DNA of 64,000 nucleotides from positions 62,001 to 126,000 of the forward strand of contig NZ_BNBR01000001.1 of assembly GCF_014656055.1 (NCBI RefSeq). Reading direction: 5' to 3'. Position 1 is the stretch's first letter. Each line of letters begins with the position of its first letter. Below are positions 1 through 8,977 of the stretch, piece after piece. The notes below the pieces were generated by a model. The model saw only the letters and a list, made by a program, of their open reading frames with translations. It searched no databases and had not been told where the DNA came from. The stretch is from Streptomyces griseosporeus. GTDB lineage: Bacteria > Actinomycetota > Actinomycetes > Streptomycetales > Streptomycetaceae. Made by a program: the position numbers and the translations under genes.

Positions 1-14
1 TGAGGGGTGCGAAG

Positions 15-815
15 GTGACAAGACAGGACTTGGCCGATGCGCTAGATGCGGAGCTATGCAAGCAGTTACTGCCGGCCACTGCGATTGACGCTATCGGCTG
101 CTGGCTGTCCCGAGATGGTTCCCGGTATGTAGCGGGCGTTGGCCGTCATGCCGTTGCGTACGTGCCAGCGCGTTGGGCGCGTATCGGACCGTGGCCAGAA
201 CGGTTCGCGGATCGGGGTCAGGAGGCTGTTGCTCTGGTCAGCCGGAGCGAAGTGGTCGCCGCAGTTCGTGATGCAGTTGAACGCGAAGCGTGGAGTGAAG
301 CCCTTGTAGCCTCATACGTGTGGGGCCAGGGGAGAGCCGCATACGGACCCCATCGCCTGGAGGGCATTTTGGAGGACGCTGGGGTCAACACGGTGATAGA
401 GCGAGCTGTGACAGCGCTGGGCAAAGAGGACGCAGTCGCCGCCTACAGAACTATGCGAGGAGCGGTTCGAGGCCTGGGTCCTGCGTTTTTCACCAAGCTC
501 CTGTACTTCCTGGCTCTGGCCCTGGAAGGTTCACGCCCACCTTCTGCGCTGATTCTTGACCAACGGGTCGCGCGGGTCGTGCGAGCCCATGCAACACAGG
601 TCGGGATCGGCATGTGCCTTCCCTCCCCTGTGGCAACGGCGGCATGGGCTTGGTCGGACGGCGGCTGGACTCCACACCGGTATGGCGTTTACCTGCGGTG
701 GATGACTGCCGCAGCCAGCCAGCTTGTCTCGACCGGGGTCAAGTGGCCAGATTCGCTGAGCCCGGACCTGCTCGAGCTGGCGCTCTTTAGCGGAGTTTGG
801 GATCCAACCGACTGA
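15..815 (+). CDS. OGG-fold (8-oxoguanine DNA glycosylase-like) protein
   Basis: The 266-residue product resembles the actinobacterial 8-oxoguanine DNA glycosylase OGG-fold family. In the C-terminal half a helix-hairpin-helix-like segment (GLGPAFFTKLLYF, about residues 151-163) is followed by LILDQRVARVV, which sits where HhH-GPD glycosylases carry the catalytic aspartate (the VDxHV motif). The lysine in FFTK is a candidate Schiff-base residue but lies about one helical turn later than in human OGG1. The GTG start follows GAGGGG at 2-7. The stop lies only about 10 bp before the first degenerate CRISPR repeat. Glycosylase-like proteins are known in phage defence (for example Brig1), so base-excision repair or a defence role are both possible; the function here is inferred. 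Confidence 0.65.
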   Translation: MTRQDLADALDAELCKQLLPATAIDAIGCWLSRDGSRYVAGVGRHAVAYVPARWARIGPWPERFADRGQEAVALVSRSEVVAAVRDAVEREAWSEALVASYVWGQGRAAYGPHRLEGILEDAGVNTVIERAVTALGKEDAVAAYRTMRGAVRGLGPAFFTKLLYFLALALEGSRPPSALILDQRVARVVRAHATQVGIGMCLPSPVATAAWAWSDGGWTPHRYGVYLRWMTAAASQLVSTGVKWPDSLSPDLLELALFSGVWDPTD

Positions 816-824
816 GACCCTGTT

Positions 825-2239
825 CTGCTCTTCGCCCTTGGGACGGCTCCCTGAAGCGGCTCCGGGGGCGACGGCACCGGCGTCTGTTCCCCGCGTCGTC
901 GGGGATGGCCCGGCGGCGCTGGCCTGGGCAAGGTGGTGCCCCGGCTGCTCCCCGCACCCGCGGGGATGGTCCCGACATCCTCAAGGCCCGCGCCGAACGC
1001 GAACGCTGCTCCCCGCACCCGCGGGGACGGTCCCGCAGCGGGTACTGCCCCGGGCGGGTCTGTCCCTGCTCCCCGCACCCGCGGGGATGGTCCCGCAGCG
1101 GGTACTGCCCCGGGGGGTCTGTCCCTGCTCCCTGCACCCGCGGGGATGGTCCCCACGTTTTCCGTGACGCCGGAGAGCGGCACGACTGCTCCCCGCACCC
1201 GCGGGGATGGTCCCACACGCGGATCAGGTAGGTGGCGATGGAGGACCTGCTCCCTGCACCCGGATGGCCCCCTGGCAACCCTCGTCCACGTGACGGACGC
1301 CGCTGCTCCCCGCACCTGCGGGGATGGTCCCTTCGGCATCGCGCACGGCGTGGCCGGACCGCTCTGCTCCCCGCACCCGCGGGGATGGTCCCTTGCTGTA
1401 CATCGGGCCCTCGACGACGCCCCTCTGCTCCCCGCACCGGCGGGGATGGTCCCGTCATCACGGACGGCCGTAAGGCCGCCCTGGACTGCTCGCCGCACCC
1501 GCGGGGATGGTCCCTACCGGATGAGCGACGGTGACCGCCAGGCGGTCTGCTCCCGGGACCCGCGGGGTTGGTCCCTCGGCGCCGTCGAGGATCTGGCCGT
1601 TGTGGTGCTGTTCCCCGCACCCGCGGCGATGGTCCCCTCTCGGAGGTCGTGGTTCGTGCCGAGGACACCTGCTCCCCGCACCCGCGGGAATGGTCCTGTC
1701 GGCATCGCGCACGGCGTGGCCGGACCGCTCTGCTCCCCCGCACCCGCGGGGATGGTCTCGGCCCTGCGTGTCCTCCGACGGCCGCAGCGTCTGCTCCCCG
1801 CACCCGCGGGGGATGGTCCCACCATGGCGAACATGCCGAACTGCTTCGCCTCCTGCTTCCCGCACCCGCGGGGATGGTCGCTAGCACGGCTACCCGGACG
1901 CGACTCCGGTCGCGTGCTTCCCGCGCGCGGGGATGATCCCACGGCTGTCTGGGCGCCGGGCCATCGCGCTGCTCCCCGCATCCACGGGGATGGTCCCCAG
2001 GAGATCCGCGACCAGTTCAACAGCATGTTCTGCTCCTCGCACGCGCGGGGATGGCCCCGACGTGAAGGACGGCATCCGTTCGGTGTCGATCTGCTCCCCG
2101 CACGCGCGGGGATGGTTACGCGAACGCGCCGCGCTGGGGAATTCGGCGGCCTGCTCCCCGCACCCGCGGGGATGGTCCCCAGACGGTGTTGCACGACCAG
2201 CCGATGTACTGCTGCCCTCCGCAGCTGCGGAGATGGCCC
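825..2239 (+). CRISPR. Degenerate type I-E-like CRISPR array, about 24 repeats, no cas genes or leader
   Basis: Repeats of about 29 nt recur every 59-62 bp. The best copies begin CTGCTCCCCGCACCCG and end CGGGGATGGTCCC, with the CCCCGC/GCGGGG stem typical of type I-E. I place starts at 825, 884, 945, 1006, 1066, 1125, 1186, 1247, 1303, 1364, 1425, 1486, 1547, 1608, 1669, 1730, 1791, 1853, 1914, 1969, 2030, 2091, 2151 and 2212. Copies at both ends (825, 884, 2212) and several inside (1247, 1914) are degenerate. Spacers are 30-33 nt. Two adjacent spacers (1035-1065, 1095-1124) are near-identical, and spacers 1332-1363 and 1698-1729 match except at the first base. No AT-rich leader precedes the array and no cas gene is visible, so it looks like an orphan or relic array. 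Open frames running through it are artefacts of its periodicity. Confidence 0.93.
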
Positions 2240-2274
2240 AGAGCTTGTCAGACCGAAGAGGTACGGTCCGCCCC

Positions 2275-2550
2275 ATGGCTGAGAGACCGACGGAAGCGGG
2301 TGTAGAGACCGCCGGCCAGAACGGAAGCGCCTCGGCAACCGACGAGAGCGAGGGACTGCGGGACTACATAGACCAGAACATGACCGAACACGATGTCGAC
2401 ATCGTGGCGCTATCGCTGGGCAGGGAGGCTGGGCCCGATACCAGCTCAGCGGCGCCAAGTGAGTGTGAGCGACTCTGCAAGACGACCAGCGGCAATCCAA
2501 GGCTAAGAGTCCGTAACACGATCTTGTCGAGGCGTGCTGGCCGGGCGTGA
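2275..2550 (+). CDS. Small hypothetical protein
   Basis: A 91-residue open frame starts at an ATG directly after the last CRISPR repeat and ends at the edge of the IS5 relic. The N-terminus is acidic and low-complexity (MAERPTEAGVETAGQNGSA), followed by LRDYIDQNMTEHDVDIVAL, which could be a helix pair. The C-terminal third is basic and may be out-of-frame sequence left by the neighbouring insertion. I recognise no family. There is no strong ribosome-binding site. It may be the truncated start of a gene cut by the transposon. Confidence 0.3.
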   Translation: MAERPTEAGVETAGQNGSASATDESEGLRDYIDQNMTEHDVDIVALSLGREAGPDTSSAAPSECERLCKTTSGNPRLRVRNTILSRRAGRA

Positions 2551-2580
2551 CCAGTAGGACGCTTCTGCCGTTCGTGAGGT

Positions 2581-3125
2581 GTGGGGAATCGGCCGTGGAT
2601 CGTGGACGACGAACTGTGGGCGCTGATCAAGCCGTTGCTGCCGACTTGGCCGCAGAAGGCTCCCGGCCCGAAGCCGGTGGACGACCGGCTGTGCCTGTAG
2701 GGCATCCTGTACGTGCTCTACAACGACATCAGCTGGCAACTGCTGCCGTTGGAGCTAGGGTTCGGCTCCGGACAGACCTACTGGCGCCGACTCGGTCGGT
2801 GGCACGAGGCGGGCGTCTTCGAGAAGCTGCACCGCATCCTGCTCGCCGAGCTGCACGCCGCCGGCGCCCAGGACTGGACCCCGGACCTGCGTGCATGCCT
2901 CCCACATCCGCGCAAAAAAAGGGGGCGAGGCCACCGGTCGTCACCGGTCGACCGCGGGAAGACGGGCAGTAAACACCACCTGATCTGCGACAGAAAGGGC
3001 ACCCCGCTCGAGGTCATCACCACCGCGGCCAACGCAACGATGTCACCCAGACCCTGGTCCTGGTCGACGGCATCCCACCCGTGGCCGGCAAGCCCGGATG
3101 GCCGCGCCGCCGACCCGATGCGCAT
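2581..3125 (+). pseudogene. IS5-family transposase remnant
   Basis: Starting at GTG 2581 the frame reads VGNRPWIVDDELWALIKPLL, a typical start for a Streptomyces IS5-family transposase. A TAG at 2698-2700 interrupts the frame. It resumes as GILYVLYNDISWQLLPLEL and YWRRLGRWHEAGVFEKLHR, then shifts frame again near 2890 and 3030 (DRGKTGSKHHLICDRKGTPL remains readable). Similarity stops near 3125, before the rest of the DDE domain. It is inactive because of the nonsense codon, the frameshifts and the 3' truncation. Confidence 0.85.
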
Positions 3126-3311
3126 CCGCGTTGGGTCTGACCTGGCGAGGCGTTGACCTGCGTTTTGTAGGGGGCACTGGCCGGTATACCCTGCTGGTCC
3201 CCGCCAGCGGATGCCCGACCGGGCACGTGGGGGGTACCCCTATGGCCTTGATCACGGTCCAAGGCCAGTAGGTTCGTGCGGTCGAGGGCGGGCCGAGCCG
3301 TAGGGGTGTGC

Positions 3312-3545
3312 ATGAGCGACAGCCAGGTGACGATCAAGCCCACGGGTGACGAGGCACTGGTGCTGTCGCACTGGCTGGAGAAGCTCCAGAAGACGGACCT
3401 CAGCCGCGTTGTCGACGATCCGGCGGTCTGGGCGCCGATCCATCAGATCGCCGGAACGCTCGACAAGGTGTTTCCTGAGCTGTTCGCGCCTGACTATGAC
3501 CAGCGGCTTGGGGCGGCTCGTCAGCGGCTTCGGCCGGAGGGCTGA
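3312..3545 (+). CDS. Small conserved hypothetical protein
   Basis: A 77-residue protein starting MSDSQVTIKPTGDEALVLSH and ending in a basic segment. It looks wholly alpha-helical, with no membrane segment and no cysteines. Similar short proteins occur in Streptomyces, but I know no function for them. It precedes the SUKH gene by about 140 bp on the same strand, so it could be a small toxin, antitoxin or immunity component; that is only context. I chose the ATG at 3312, where the conserved-looking sequence begins. Confidence 0.55.
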   Translation: MSDSQVTIKPTGDEALVLSHWLEKLQKTDLSRVVDDPAVWAPIHQIAGTLDKVFPELFAPDYDQRLGAARQRLRPEG

Positions 3546-3688
3546 TCGAGCAGTCCGGACTCCTCACCTGGCCGCAGCGGGTTGGGGTTCGTAGCGACAA
3601 CGAGGACCCCGGCCGACCGTCGACAGGAGGGCTGCTCGATGCTGGCACGAACGATTCCAGGCAAGCATCTTCGAAGGACACGACCGCC

Positions 3689-4297
3689 ATGACCGACTAC
3701 CTGAAGGCCGTCTTCGACATGCTCGGCCCCGGAGAGGAACGCTACGCCGATCCCGCCGCCTGGCTCAGCCTGGAGGAAGAACTCGGCAGAACGCTTCCGG
3801 CGGACTACAAGCAGATCGTCGACGCCTACGCACCAGTGCAGATCAACGAACACCTGATCCTGTCCCACCCCAGTTCACACTGGTGGAACCTGGGCGAGAA
3901 GATCCGCTCGGCATCGGAAGTCTGGGCCGACAGCACATGGGAGTCCTACATCACTGGGCCAGACGACGACCCTCGCGTCTTTTGCCGACTTCCCCAGCTC
4001 AGCTTCGGAACCGCCGAAGGCCTCATACCCATCGCCACCACCGATCAAGGAGCTGCGGTCTTCGTAGCCCCGTGGGTACACGGGTTCCCCGATGGTGTGG
4101 TGGTGCAAGGGTCAGAGGGCGACTGGGTCGGACACCCCATGACCTTCGCCGAGTGGTTGTACCGCTACCTCATCGGCGAGGAGATGGCCGGCTGGGACAG
4201 CAAAGCCTTCTACCCCGGCCCCGTGTGCCTGGAGTACCCACCCGCAGGACCAGACCAACCCACTCGCCAGGCATACGGCCCAGACCGCGGCATGTGA
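3689..4297 (+). CDS. SMI1/KNR4 (SUKH) family protein
   Basis: The 202-residue protein has the SUKH pattern. An N-terminal LSLEEELGRTLPADYKQIVD (about residues 27-46) matches the conserved E-x-x-L-G-x-x-LP-x-D-Y core, followed by a central Trp/Pro-rich strand region and the C-terminal FAEWLYRYLIGE helix. SUKH proteins are widespread in bacteria as immunity proteins against polymorphic nuclease toxins; no partner toxin is adjacent, but an Rhs-core remnant lies at about 30.4-31.7 kb. The distal 293 bp is duplicated at 10667-10959, where it is fused to unrelated sequence. It appears cytoplasmic, with no signal peptide. Confidence 0.8.
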   Translation: MTDYLKAVFDMLGPGEERYADPAAWLSLEEELGRTLPADYKQIVDAYAPVQINEHLILSHPSSHWWNLGEKIRSASEVWADSTWESYITGPDDDPRVFCRLPQLSFGTAEGLIPIATTDQGAAVFVAPWVHGFPDGVVVQGSEGDWVGHPMTFAEWLYRYLIGEEMAGWDSKAFYPGPVCLEYPPAGPDQPTRQAYGPDRGM

Positions 4298-4320
4298 CTT
4301 CCGCACCAGCTGAGACGACC
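4028..4320. repeat. 293-bp direct repeat, copy 1 (3' half of SUKH gene)
   Basis: This segment is nearly identical to 10667-10959 in the same orientation, with about five mismatches. It covers the 3' half of the SUKH gene plus 23 bp beyond its stop. Both copies end at the sequence GACGACC, after which the flanks diverge: a transposase remnant here, a different transposase remnant at copy 2. Confidence 0.95.
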
Positions 4321-4377
4321 GCTAGGCAGTGTCTTTCCGATCATCTGATCGTTGGACTGGTCGTGAGGGATGGGGAG

Positions 4378-4680
4378 ATGTCTGACGTTACTTGGGCGGT
4401 GATCGAGCCGTTGCTGCCGCCTGCGGGCCGGGCCCGAGGCAGGTGGCGGGATCACCGCCAGGTGCTGGAGGGCATCGTGTTCAAGTTCCGCACCGGGGTG
4501 CCCTGGAGGGAACTACCGGAACGGTTCGGTCCCTGGCAGACCGTGCACGGACGCTTCGCCCGCTGGGCCGCCGACGGAACCTTCGACCGCATCTTGTCCG
4601 CGGCTCAGCAGCAGGCAGAGGTGGACTGGCTGGTCGCACTGGACTCCACCATCGTCAGAGCCCACCAGCACACAGCCATG
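4378..4680 (+). pseudogene. IS5-family transposase N-terminal fragment
   Basis: The frame starts MSDVTWAVIEPLLPPAGRAR and continues through FKFRTGVPWRELPERFGPW to the first DDE aspartate region (VALDSTIVRAHQH). At about 4675 it runs directly into the N-terminus of a second, different transposase. The remainder of the DDE domain is missing, so it cannot be active. A sequence resembling the transposon end lies at about 4325-4355, next to the downstream end of the SUKH direct repeat. Confidence 0.8.
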
Positions 4681-5060
4681 GGGCGGGACGATCTGAGTGA
4701 TGCGGAGTGGGAACGGCTGCGGCCGTTCCTGCCTGTCAGTAACAGGCGTTGTGGCAGGTGACGGGACCACCGGCAGGTGATCGAGGGGATTCTGCACCGG
4801 GCGCGGACTGGCGTGCAGTGGCGTGATCTGCCTGAACGGTTCGGGCCCCGGAAGACCGTCTATGCACGCCACCGGCTGTTGTCGGCTGACGGAACCTGGG
4901 AGCGTCTGCTCCAGCAGATCCAGGCCGCGGCCGACGCCGCAGGCGAGATTGCTGGGATGTCGCGGTCGACTCCACCATCGTCCGCGCCCAACGTCGGCAA
5001 GGAGATGGCCTTCGCCGCGGCAACATCGCGCTGCGACGCGCCTGTGCAGCCTCGGCTCGC
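4678..5060 (+). pseudogene. Second IS5-family transposase fragment, nested in the first
   Basis: It begins at ATG 4678 in frame with the preceding relic (MGRDDLSDAEWERLRPFLP) and is interrupted by TGA at 4759-4761. It then continues as RDHRQVIEGILHRARTGVQW. Near 4950 a one-base deletion shifts the frame; with that base restored the next residues read DWDVAVDSTIVRA, the conserved first catalytic Asp region. The rest of the catalytic domain is absent. It indicates a second insertion into the first transposase followed by decay. Confidence 0.75.
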
Positions 5061-5490
5061 CGGCCAGCGCGGTGCGACCTGTGGCTGGCACCCAGCACGC
5101 AGGGCCCGGTGAGGTCGCTCAGTCCGACTGCGGTTGCGGCTTGCCGCAAAGGTGCCACGATGGAAATACGGGGAGAGGGGGCATGCCGTTCGGACGTCGA
5201 TTTCTGAACGGTGTGACACAGCCGACGGCAGGGCGCCGGTCGACCTCACTCAACGTAGCTGCGCCGCGCCCTTCCGGCGTCAGAACGGGTACCAGGTGCG
5301 ACGGCCACGGGCCGGACAAACCGGCCACTGCCATCAGTCCGTCGCCGCGGGCGGAAGCCGGCTACGCGTGGGGCCAGGTGACGGAGAAGACTTCCTCGGC
5401 TGAAGCGGGAATAGTCGAAGCCGGACATGAATTGACCGAACGCACCGTCTAGCTGGGCGAAGTCGCGACCGTCGTCTGGTGAGGGTTGTC
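5061..5490. other. Gene-free stretch
   Basis: This stretch lies between the transposase debris and the protease-like gene. I see no recognisable coding sequence, RNA gene or long inverted repeat. Open frames here have no family resemblance and reflect high GC. The 3' end must contain the promoter of the downstream gene, but no confident -35/-10 pair is visible. Confidence 0.5.
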
Positions 5491-6483
5491 ATGGAGATCC
5501 CGGAAGAACTGATCACTGAGCTGCAGGTTCCTGCCCTTGAGCTGAGCGACCTGCAAGGTGTCAACGGCGTGGGGCTGGGCATGCGGGAGGAAAACGAGGA
5601 GTTCTTCGAGGAATTGGCCGTGCGGGTCTACGTCGACGATGCGACGGACGTGCCCGAGTTGCCCACGCAGCTTGCAGACCTGCCCGTTTGCGTCGTCGAG
5701 TTCCCCATCGAACCTTTGTTTACGCCAGACAGCGGGCCACATGACACTCTCATGGGCGGAGTACAGATCCAGCAGGCGCCACAGGCCTCTGGAACACTCG
5801 GCGCGGTGGTCATGCGCAATGACGACAACACCCTTGTGGGCCTGACCTGCCATCACGTCTCCGGTGACATCGAAAGTCGGGTCTTCCAGCCCGAGGCGCC
5901 TCCGATGCCCATCGGCTCCACTCCGGACCTGAGCGCCAGCCTGGGGAAGGTGATCGACTTCGATTCCCCCGTGAAGCAAACAATCCCGACTCCGGCGGGG
6001 CGAACGCTGTGGCTGGGGCGGCAGGTGGACGCCGCCATCTTCGATCTGGACGAGGCTGTAACTCAGGACGGGGACGTCAGAGAGTTTTCCAACGAGATCG
6101 CCGACGGCTTCGGTGCGGTCGCTCAAACTCTGGCGCCGACGGTAGGGATGTTCGTCCGTAAACGCGGCTCCCAAAGCGGACCCACCGGCGGCCTGATTGT
6201 CGGCGTGGCGCTCGCAGTGCCATGGCACTGGGGTAGCCCGCCGAGTGGGCACCAGTTCGCGATGGCCAACCAATTCGACATCTTCTACCTCCCATCGGAG
6301 TGCCCGGACGGGATCATCGCCCGGGGCGGCGACTCGGGCTCGGTCGTCCTGCAGTCCGGAACGAACAACGCCGTCGGTCTGCTGTGGGGCGGCAACAATG
6401 AGGGCGGGCGACGGGCCTTGATGAGCGACATAACCATGGTGGAGCAACGCCTCAACGTGACCCTCGTCTGGGATCCCGCATGA
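5491..6483 (+). CDS. Putative trypsin-fold serine protease
   Basis: The 330-residue protein has a chymotrypsin-like triad. The candidates are His122 in LTCHHV (the position of TAxHV), Asp180 in VDAAIFDLD, and Ser282 in RGGDSGSVVL, followed by a VGLLWGG strand. Residues 1-100 form an extra N-terminal region (GVNGVGLGMREENEE) that may be regulatory. There is no signal peptide or membrane segment, so the enzyme appears cytoplasmic, unlike the secreted S1 proteases of Streptomyces. I preferred ATG 5491 over GTG 5479 because GAGGG lies at a good distance upstream. A long antisense open frame over this gene is a GC artefact. The substrate is unknown. Confidence 0.7.
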   Translation: MEIPEELITELQVPALELSDLQGVNGVGLGMREENEEFFEELAVRVYVDDATDVPELPTQLADLPVCVVEFPIEPLFTPDSGPHDTLMGGVQIQQAPQASGTLGAVVMRNDDNTLVGLTCHHVSGDIESRVFQPEAPPMPIGSTPDLSASLGKVIDFDSPVKQTIPTPAGRTLWLGRQVDAAIFDLDEAVTQDGDVREFSNEIADGFGAVAQTLAPTVGMFVRKRGSQSGPTGGLIVGVALAVPWHWGSPPSGHQFAMANQFDIFYLPSECPDGIIARGGDSGSVVLQSGTNNAVGLLWGGNNEGGRRALMSDITMVEQRLNVTLVWDPA

Positions 6484-6558
6484 CCGTCGCTGACCTGACA
6501 GTCGCGCTACGTGCGTTTTCGTGAGCGGTTTGGCAACCGATACATATCCGGCCTGAAA

Positions 6559-7158
6559 TCCGGTGGTGAGTAGCTCGGAGTCGCGACACGGCCTCGCCTT
6601 AATCCCATGGGCGAGTTCACCGCGCAACACACCGGCCGCGGCGGCCGCGGACAGGGAGCGCTTCAACAGGGAGCCGCCCGGGCCGGCAGGGGTGGACAGG
6701 GCGTCGACCGCCTTCAGCAGACCCCTGGCCGCCGCCCCAACACCCACCCTGTCGTCCTGTTCCTCAGCACCGGGGGACTTCAGCAGGGCATCCATCGCAC
6801 CCCGCAGACACGACTCCGCGACCTCCGCCGACCGCTCCAGCCCGGCGCCGGCCAAGAGGCGGCGCGCGTCCCGCAGCAGGCCCAGCGCCCGCCTGCCCTG
6901 CTCTCCCTGTGCAGACAGGGCCTGGGCCAAGACCTCGTCGACCTCCTGCAGTCCGTCCCCGCCCACGATCGGTATCCCCTCGTTGCTCACCGCTGCACCG
7001 TAGAGCCCCGCGCCCGGGGCCCGGGCCGAAACCCGACAGCCCGCGGTCCCGGGGACGGGCTCGATTTCGCGCGCGAGGTCCGGGTGCGGTGAGCAACCGG
7101 CGAGCCACGCGTCCCCAGCCCTGTGCAACTCGGCGATGGGAGTCTTCAGGACGGCCAT
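6559..7158 (-). pseudogene. N-terminal fragment of a hypothetical protein
   Basis: From ATG 7158 the minus strand reads MAVLKTPIAELHRAGDAWL, then a helical region (LERSAEVAESCLRGAMDALL and GVGAAARGLLKAVDAL) that looks like real protein and resembles Streptomyces hypothetical proteins. Beyond about 6560 the frame stays open but runs antisense through the protease gene, so the native C-terminus has most likely been lost and replaced. The 3' boundary is therefore approximate. Function unknown. Confidence 0.4.
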
Positions 7159-7245
7159 GCGCAGCACCGTATGCAGGGCGATTGCGGGCCTGTGCGGCGA
7201 TTGCGCGCGATTGTGCACGCGGGCGCGCGGGTTGCGGCCGGTTGC

Positions 7246-8099
7246 CTACACGAGGTCCAGAGAGGCCCGTGCACGGCCGATCAGCCGGCGGGCCTGCGCC
7301 CCGGACTCCGCCGAATCCGTCAGCCACTCCCAGGCCCGTTCGTACAGCGTGAGGTCTTCGTCAGCGGTGAGCCAGAGTTCCTCGCTGATCGTCTCCGCGA
7401 TCACCAAGCGCCGGTCGTAGATCCAGAAGGCGTGCGGAATGGTGCGGCGCAGCTGCGCGCCGAAGGGGATGATGCCCAGCTCGATGCGGTTATGGCCGAC
7501 GAGGTTGTACATCCGGTCTAGCTGGGCGGCCATGACGTCCGCAGGGCAGGCCCGGTGGTAGAGGGCGGCCTCACACAGGACGAAGTGGAACGTCTTGTCC
7601 GGGTCGTAGAGCGCTTCCTGTCGGCGCATTCGGGCCGCGACCGCCGCCTCGATACCCGACGGGATCCCGCGGAACTGGGCGAGGCTGTCCAACAGCGTCC
7701 CCGCGTACTCCGGCGTCTGGAACAGGCCGGGGATCCGGGAGACCTCGAGGCCGCGGATCTGCTGCGTCTTCTCTGTGAGCTTGACGCCGATCTCCTGCCG
7801 GCCGCGGGCGCCGCCGTCGGCCAGTTGTCGGCGCCAGGAGCGGTGCCGGGCCGACGCCACGTTCAGCACGGCCAGCGGACCGTGCAGCTCCCGCTCCGCG
7901 TCTGGCCGGCCGATGGCCTGCACCCAGGCGGTGAGATCCTCGCGGGTGGGGGTCTGCTTGCCGTTCTGCAGCCGGGCACCTTGGAGGTCTGCCAGCCGAG
8001 CGCGGCAGTTATCTGCTTGCCTTCCAGACCGGCCTCGGCGCGCAGCTCGCGCAGGCGCGCGCCGAGGGCTTCGCGCGCGGTCTGGTGGTCGGTGCTCAC
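7246..8099 (-). pseudogene. Frameshifted helix-turn-helix/DUF5753 (Scr1-type antitoxin-like) regulator
   Basis: From GTG 8099 the frame gives an XRE-type helix-turn-helix (EALGARLRELRAEAGLEGKQ, ITAALGWQTSKV). A one-base deletion near 7975 then shifts the frame. The remainder, in the next frame, is a complete DUF5753 domain: QIRGLEVSRIPGLFQTPEYA, LCEAALYHR, IELGIIPFG, AFWIYDRRLV. Such proteins are transcriptional regulators, often encoded beside small DUF397-type partners. The start overlaps the stop of the upstream DUF6879 gene by the 4-nt GTGA, so the two once formed a coupled operon. As written no full-length product is made; a sequencing indel is possible. Confidence 0.8.
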
Positions 8100-8615
8100 A
8101 AAGTGGAAGCTACCTGCTTCGCGAACTCCGTTGTAGGCACAGCGTGGTGCAGGCGGCGTCTCGGGCCTGGCAGGCGGCGAGCACATCCGCCGGGTCCTCC
8201 GTGACGTACACGCCGAGCGTGGTGTCGTCCTCGTCGAACGCGAACCGGGCCACGATCTTGGAGTCGACAGCCAGAAGTCGTAGTCGGGCAGGCGCAGCTG
8301 CTCGGCCTGCGTGCGGGTGAGGTTGCGGATGTCCTCGCCGGCGGCCACGTTGCCCGGCGCGCTCGCGAGGAGGAACCGCTGGCCCTCGGTGGCAGGCTCG
8401 TCGACCAGGCGCACGCGCTCGAACCGCTTCCCGGCCGCGGTATGCGCCGCGACGCTCTCCAGCCACGCGCTGGGCTCGGCCGCGATGTGCTCCTCGGCCT
8501 GCCAGCGCTGCCACTTGGGGCTGCGCCGGTCGGACGCGTAGCCGCGGCGCGTCTCCAGCCGCCAGGCGGTATGCCGGAACTCGCGGAACAGGTGAGCGAT
8601 CGCGCTGAACGGCTG
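8096..8615 (-). pseudogene. Frameshifted DUF6879 family gene
   Basis: The reading AIAHLFREFRHTAWRLETRR, GKRFERVRLVDEPATEGQRF, LLASAPGNVAAGEDIRNL and LRLPDYDFWL is characteristic of DUF6879, a Streptomyces family of unknown function usually found next to DUF5753 regulators. Two single-base deletions break it. One follows FWL near 8266 (the next frame gives DSKIVARFAFDEDDTTLGVY). The other is near 8150, where TGGCAC appears to have become TGCAC. With both repaired the gene ends at TGA 8098-8096, overlapping the next gene's GTG. Its own start is obscured because the upstream small gene now reads into it. Confidence 0.75.
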
Positions 8616-8831
8616 GAGCTGCGGTCCGTCGGTGCGCGGGGCGTAGCGGACGAGGAGGCTGCGCGGCACCCGCACGAACGTCTCGGACGGTTTCACGTCG
8701 CGCAGCTGGACGAGGTGGCCCGGATCGGTCTCGCGGTCGCCCTGCACGAGAATCTCGTCCGTCTCCGGGATCTCGTACAGGGTCGAGCAGTCGCCCTCGT
8801 CGCTGGTGGTGCCGATGAACCTCAGCGTCAT
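8616..8831 (-). CDS. Small hypothetical protein, now fused to the DUF6879 frame
   Basis: From ATG 8831, preceded by GGGGAGGCGGAC, the sequence starts MTLRFIGTTSDEGDCSTLYE and continues ILVQGDRETDPGHLVQLRDV. Short proteins with this pattern precede DUF6879/DUF5753 pairs in Streptomyces and resemble DUF397-type small partners; the assignment is by context. About 72 residues appear genuine. The native stop has been lost, probably by another small indel, so translation continues into the DUF6879 remnant. The 3' end given is the estimated boundary. Confidence 0.5.
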
Positions 8832-8977
8832 GTCCGCCTCCCCGTTCGGTGGTTGGGGTACCAGGATGCTTGGGTTTGCCGCTGCGGCGCCGACGGATTG
8901 CAGCGGATTGCGCAGCGACGGGCAGCCGCACAGGTTGCGTGCAATCAGGCTCAGGCGGCCGCCGTTCGGCGAGCGGA

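Noticed and set aside
787..2282. Several long open frames on both strands through the CRISPR region, encoding repeated peptides such as GDGP/SPRVRGA
   Set aside because: The peptides repeat with the array's 60-61 bp period; the frames stay open only because the repeats and GC-rich spacers lack stops.
5449..6558. Minus-strand open frame antisense to the protease gene, continuing the hypothetical fragment
   Set aside because: High-GC shadow of a real gene; the codon pattern favours the plus strand.
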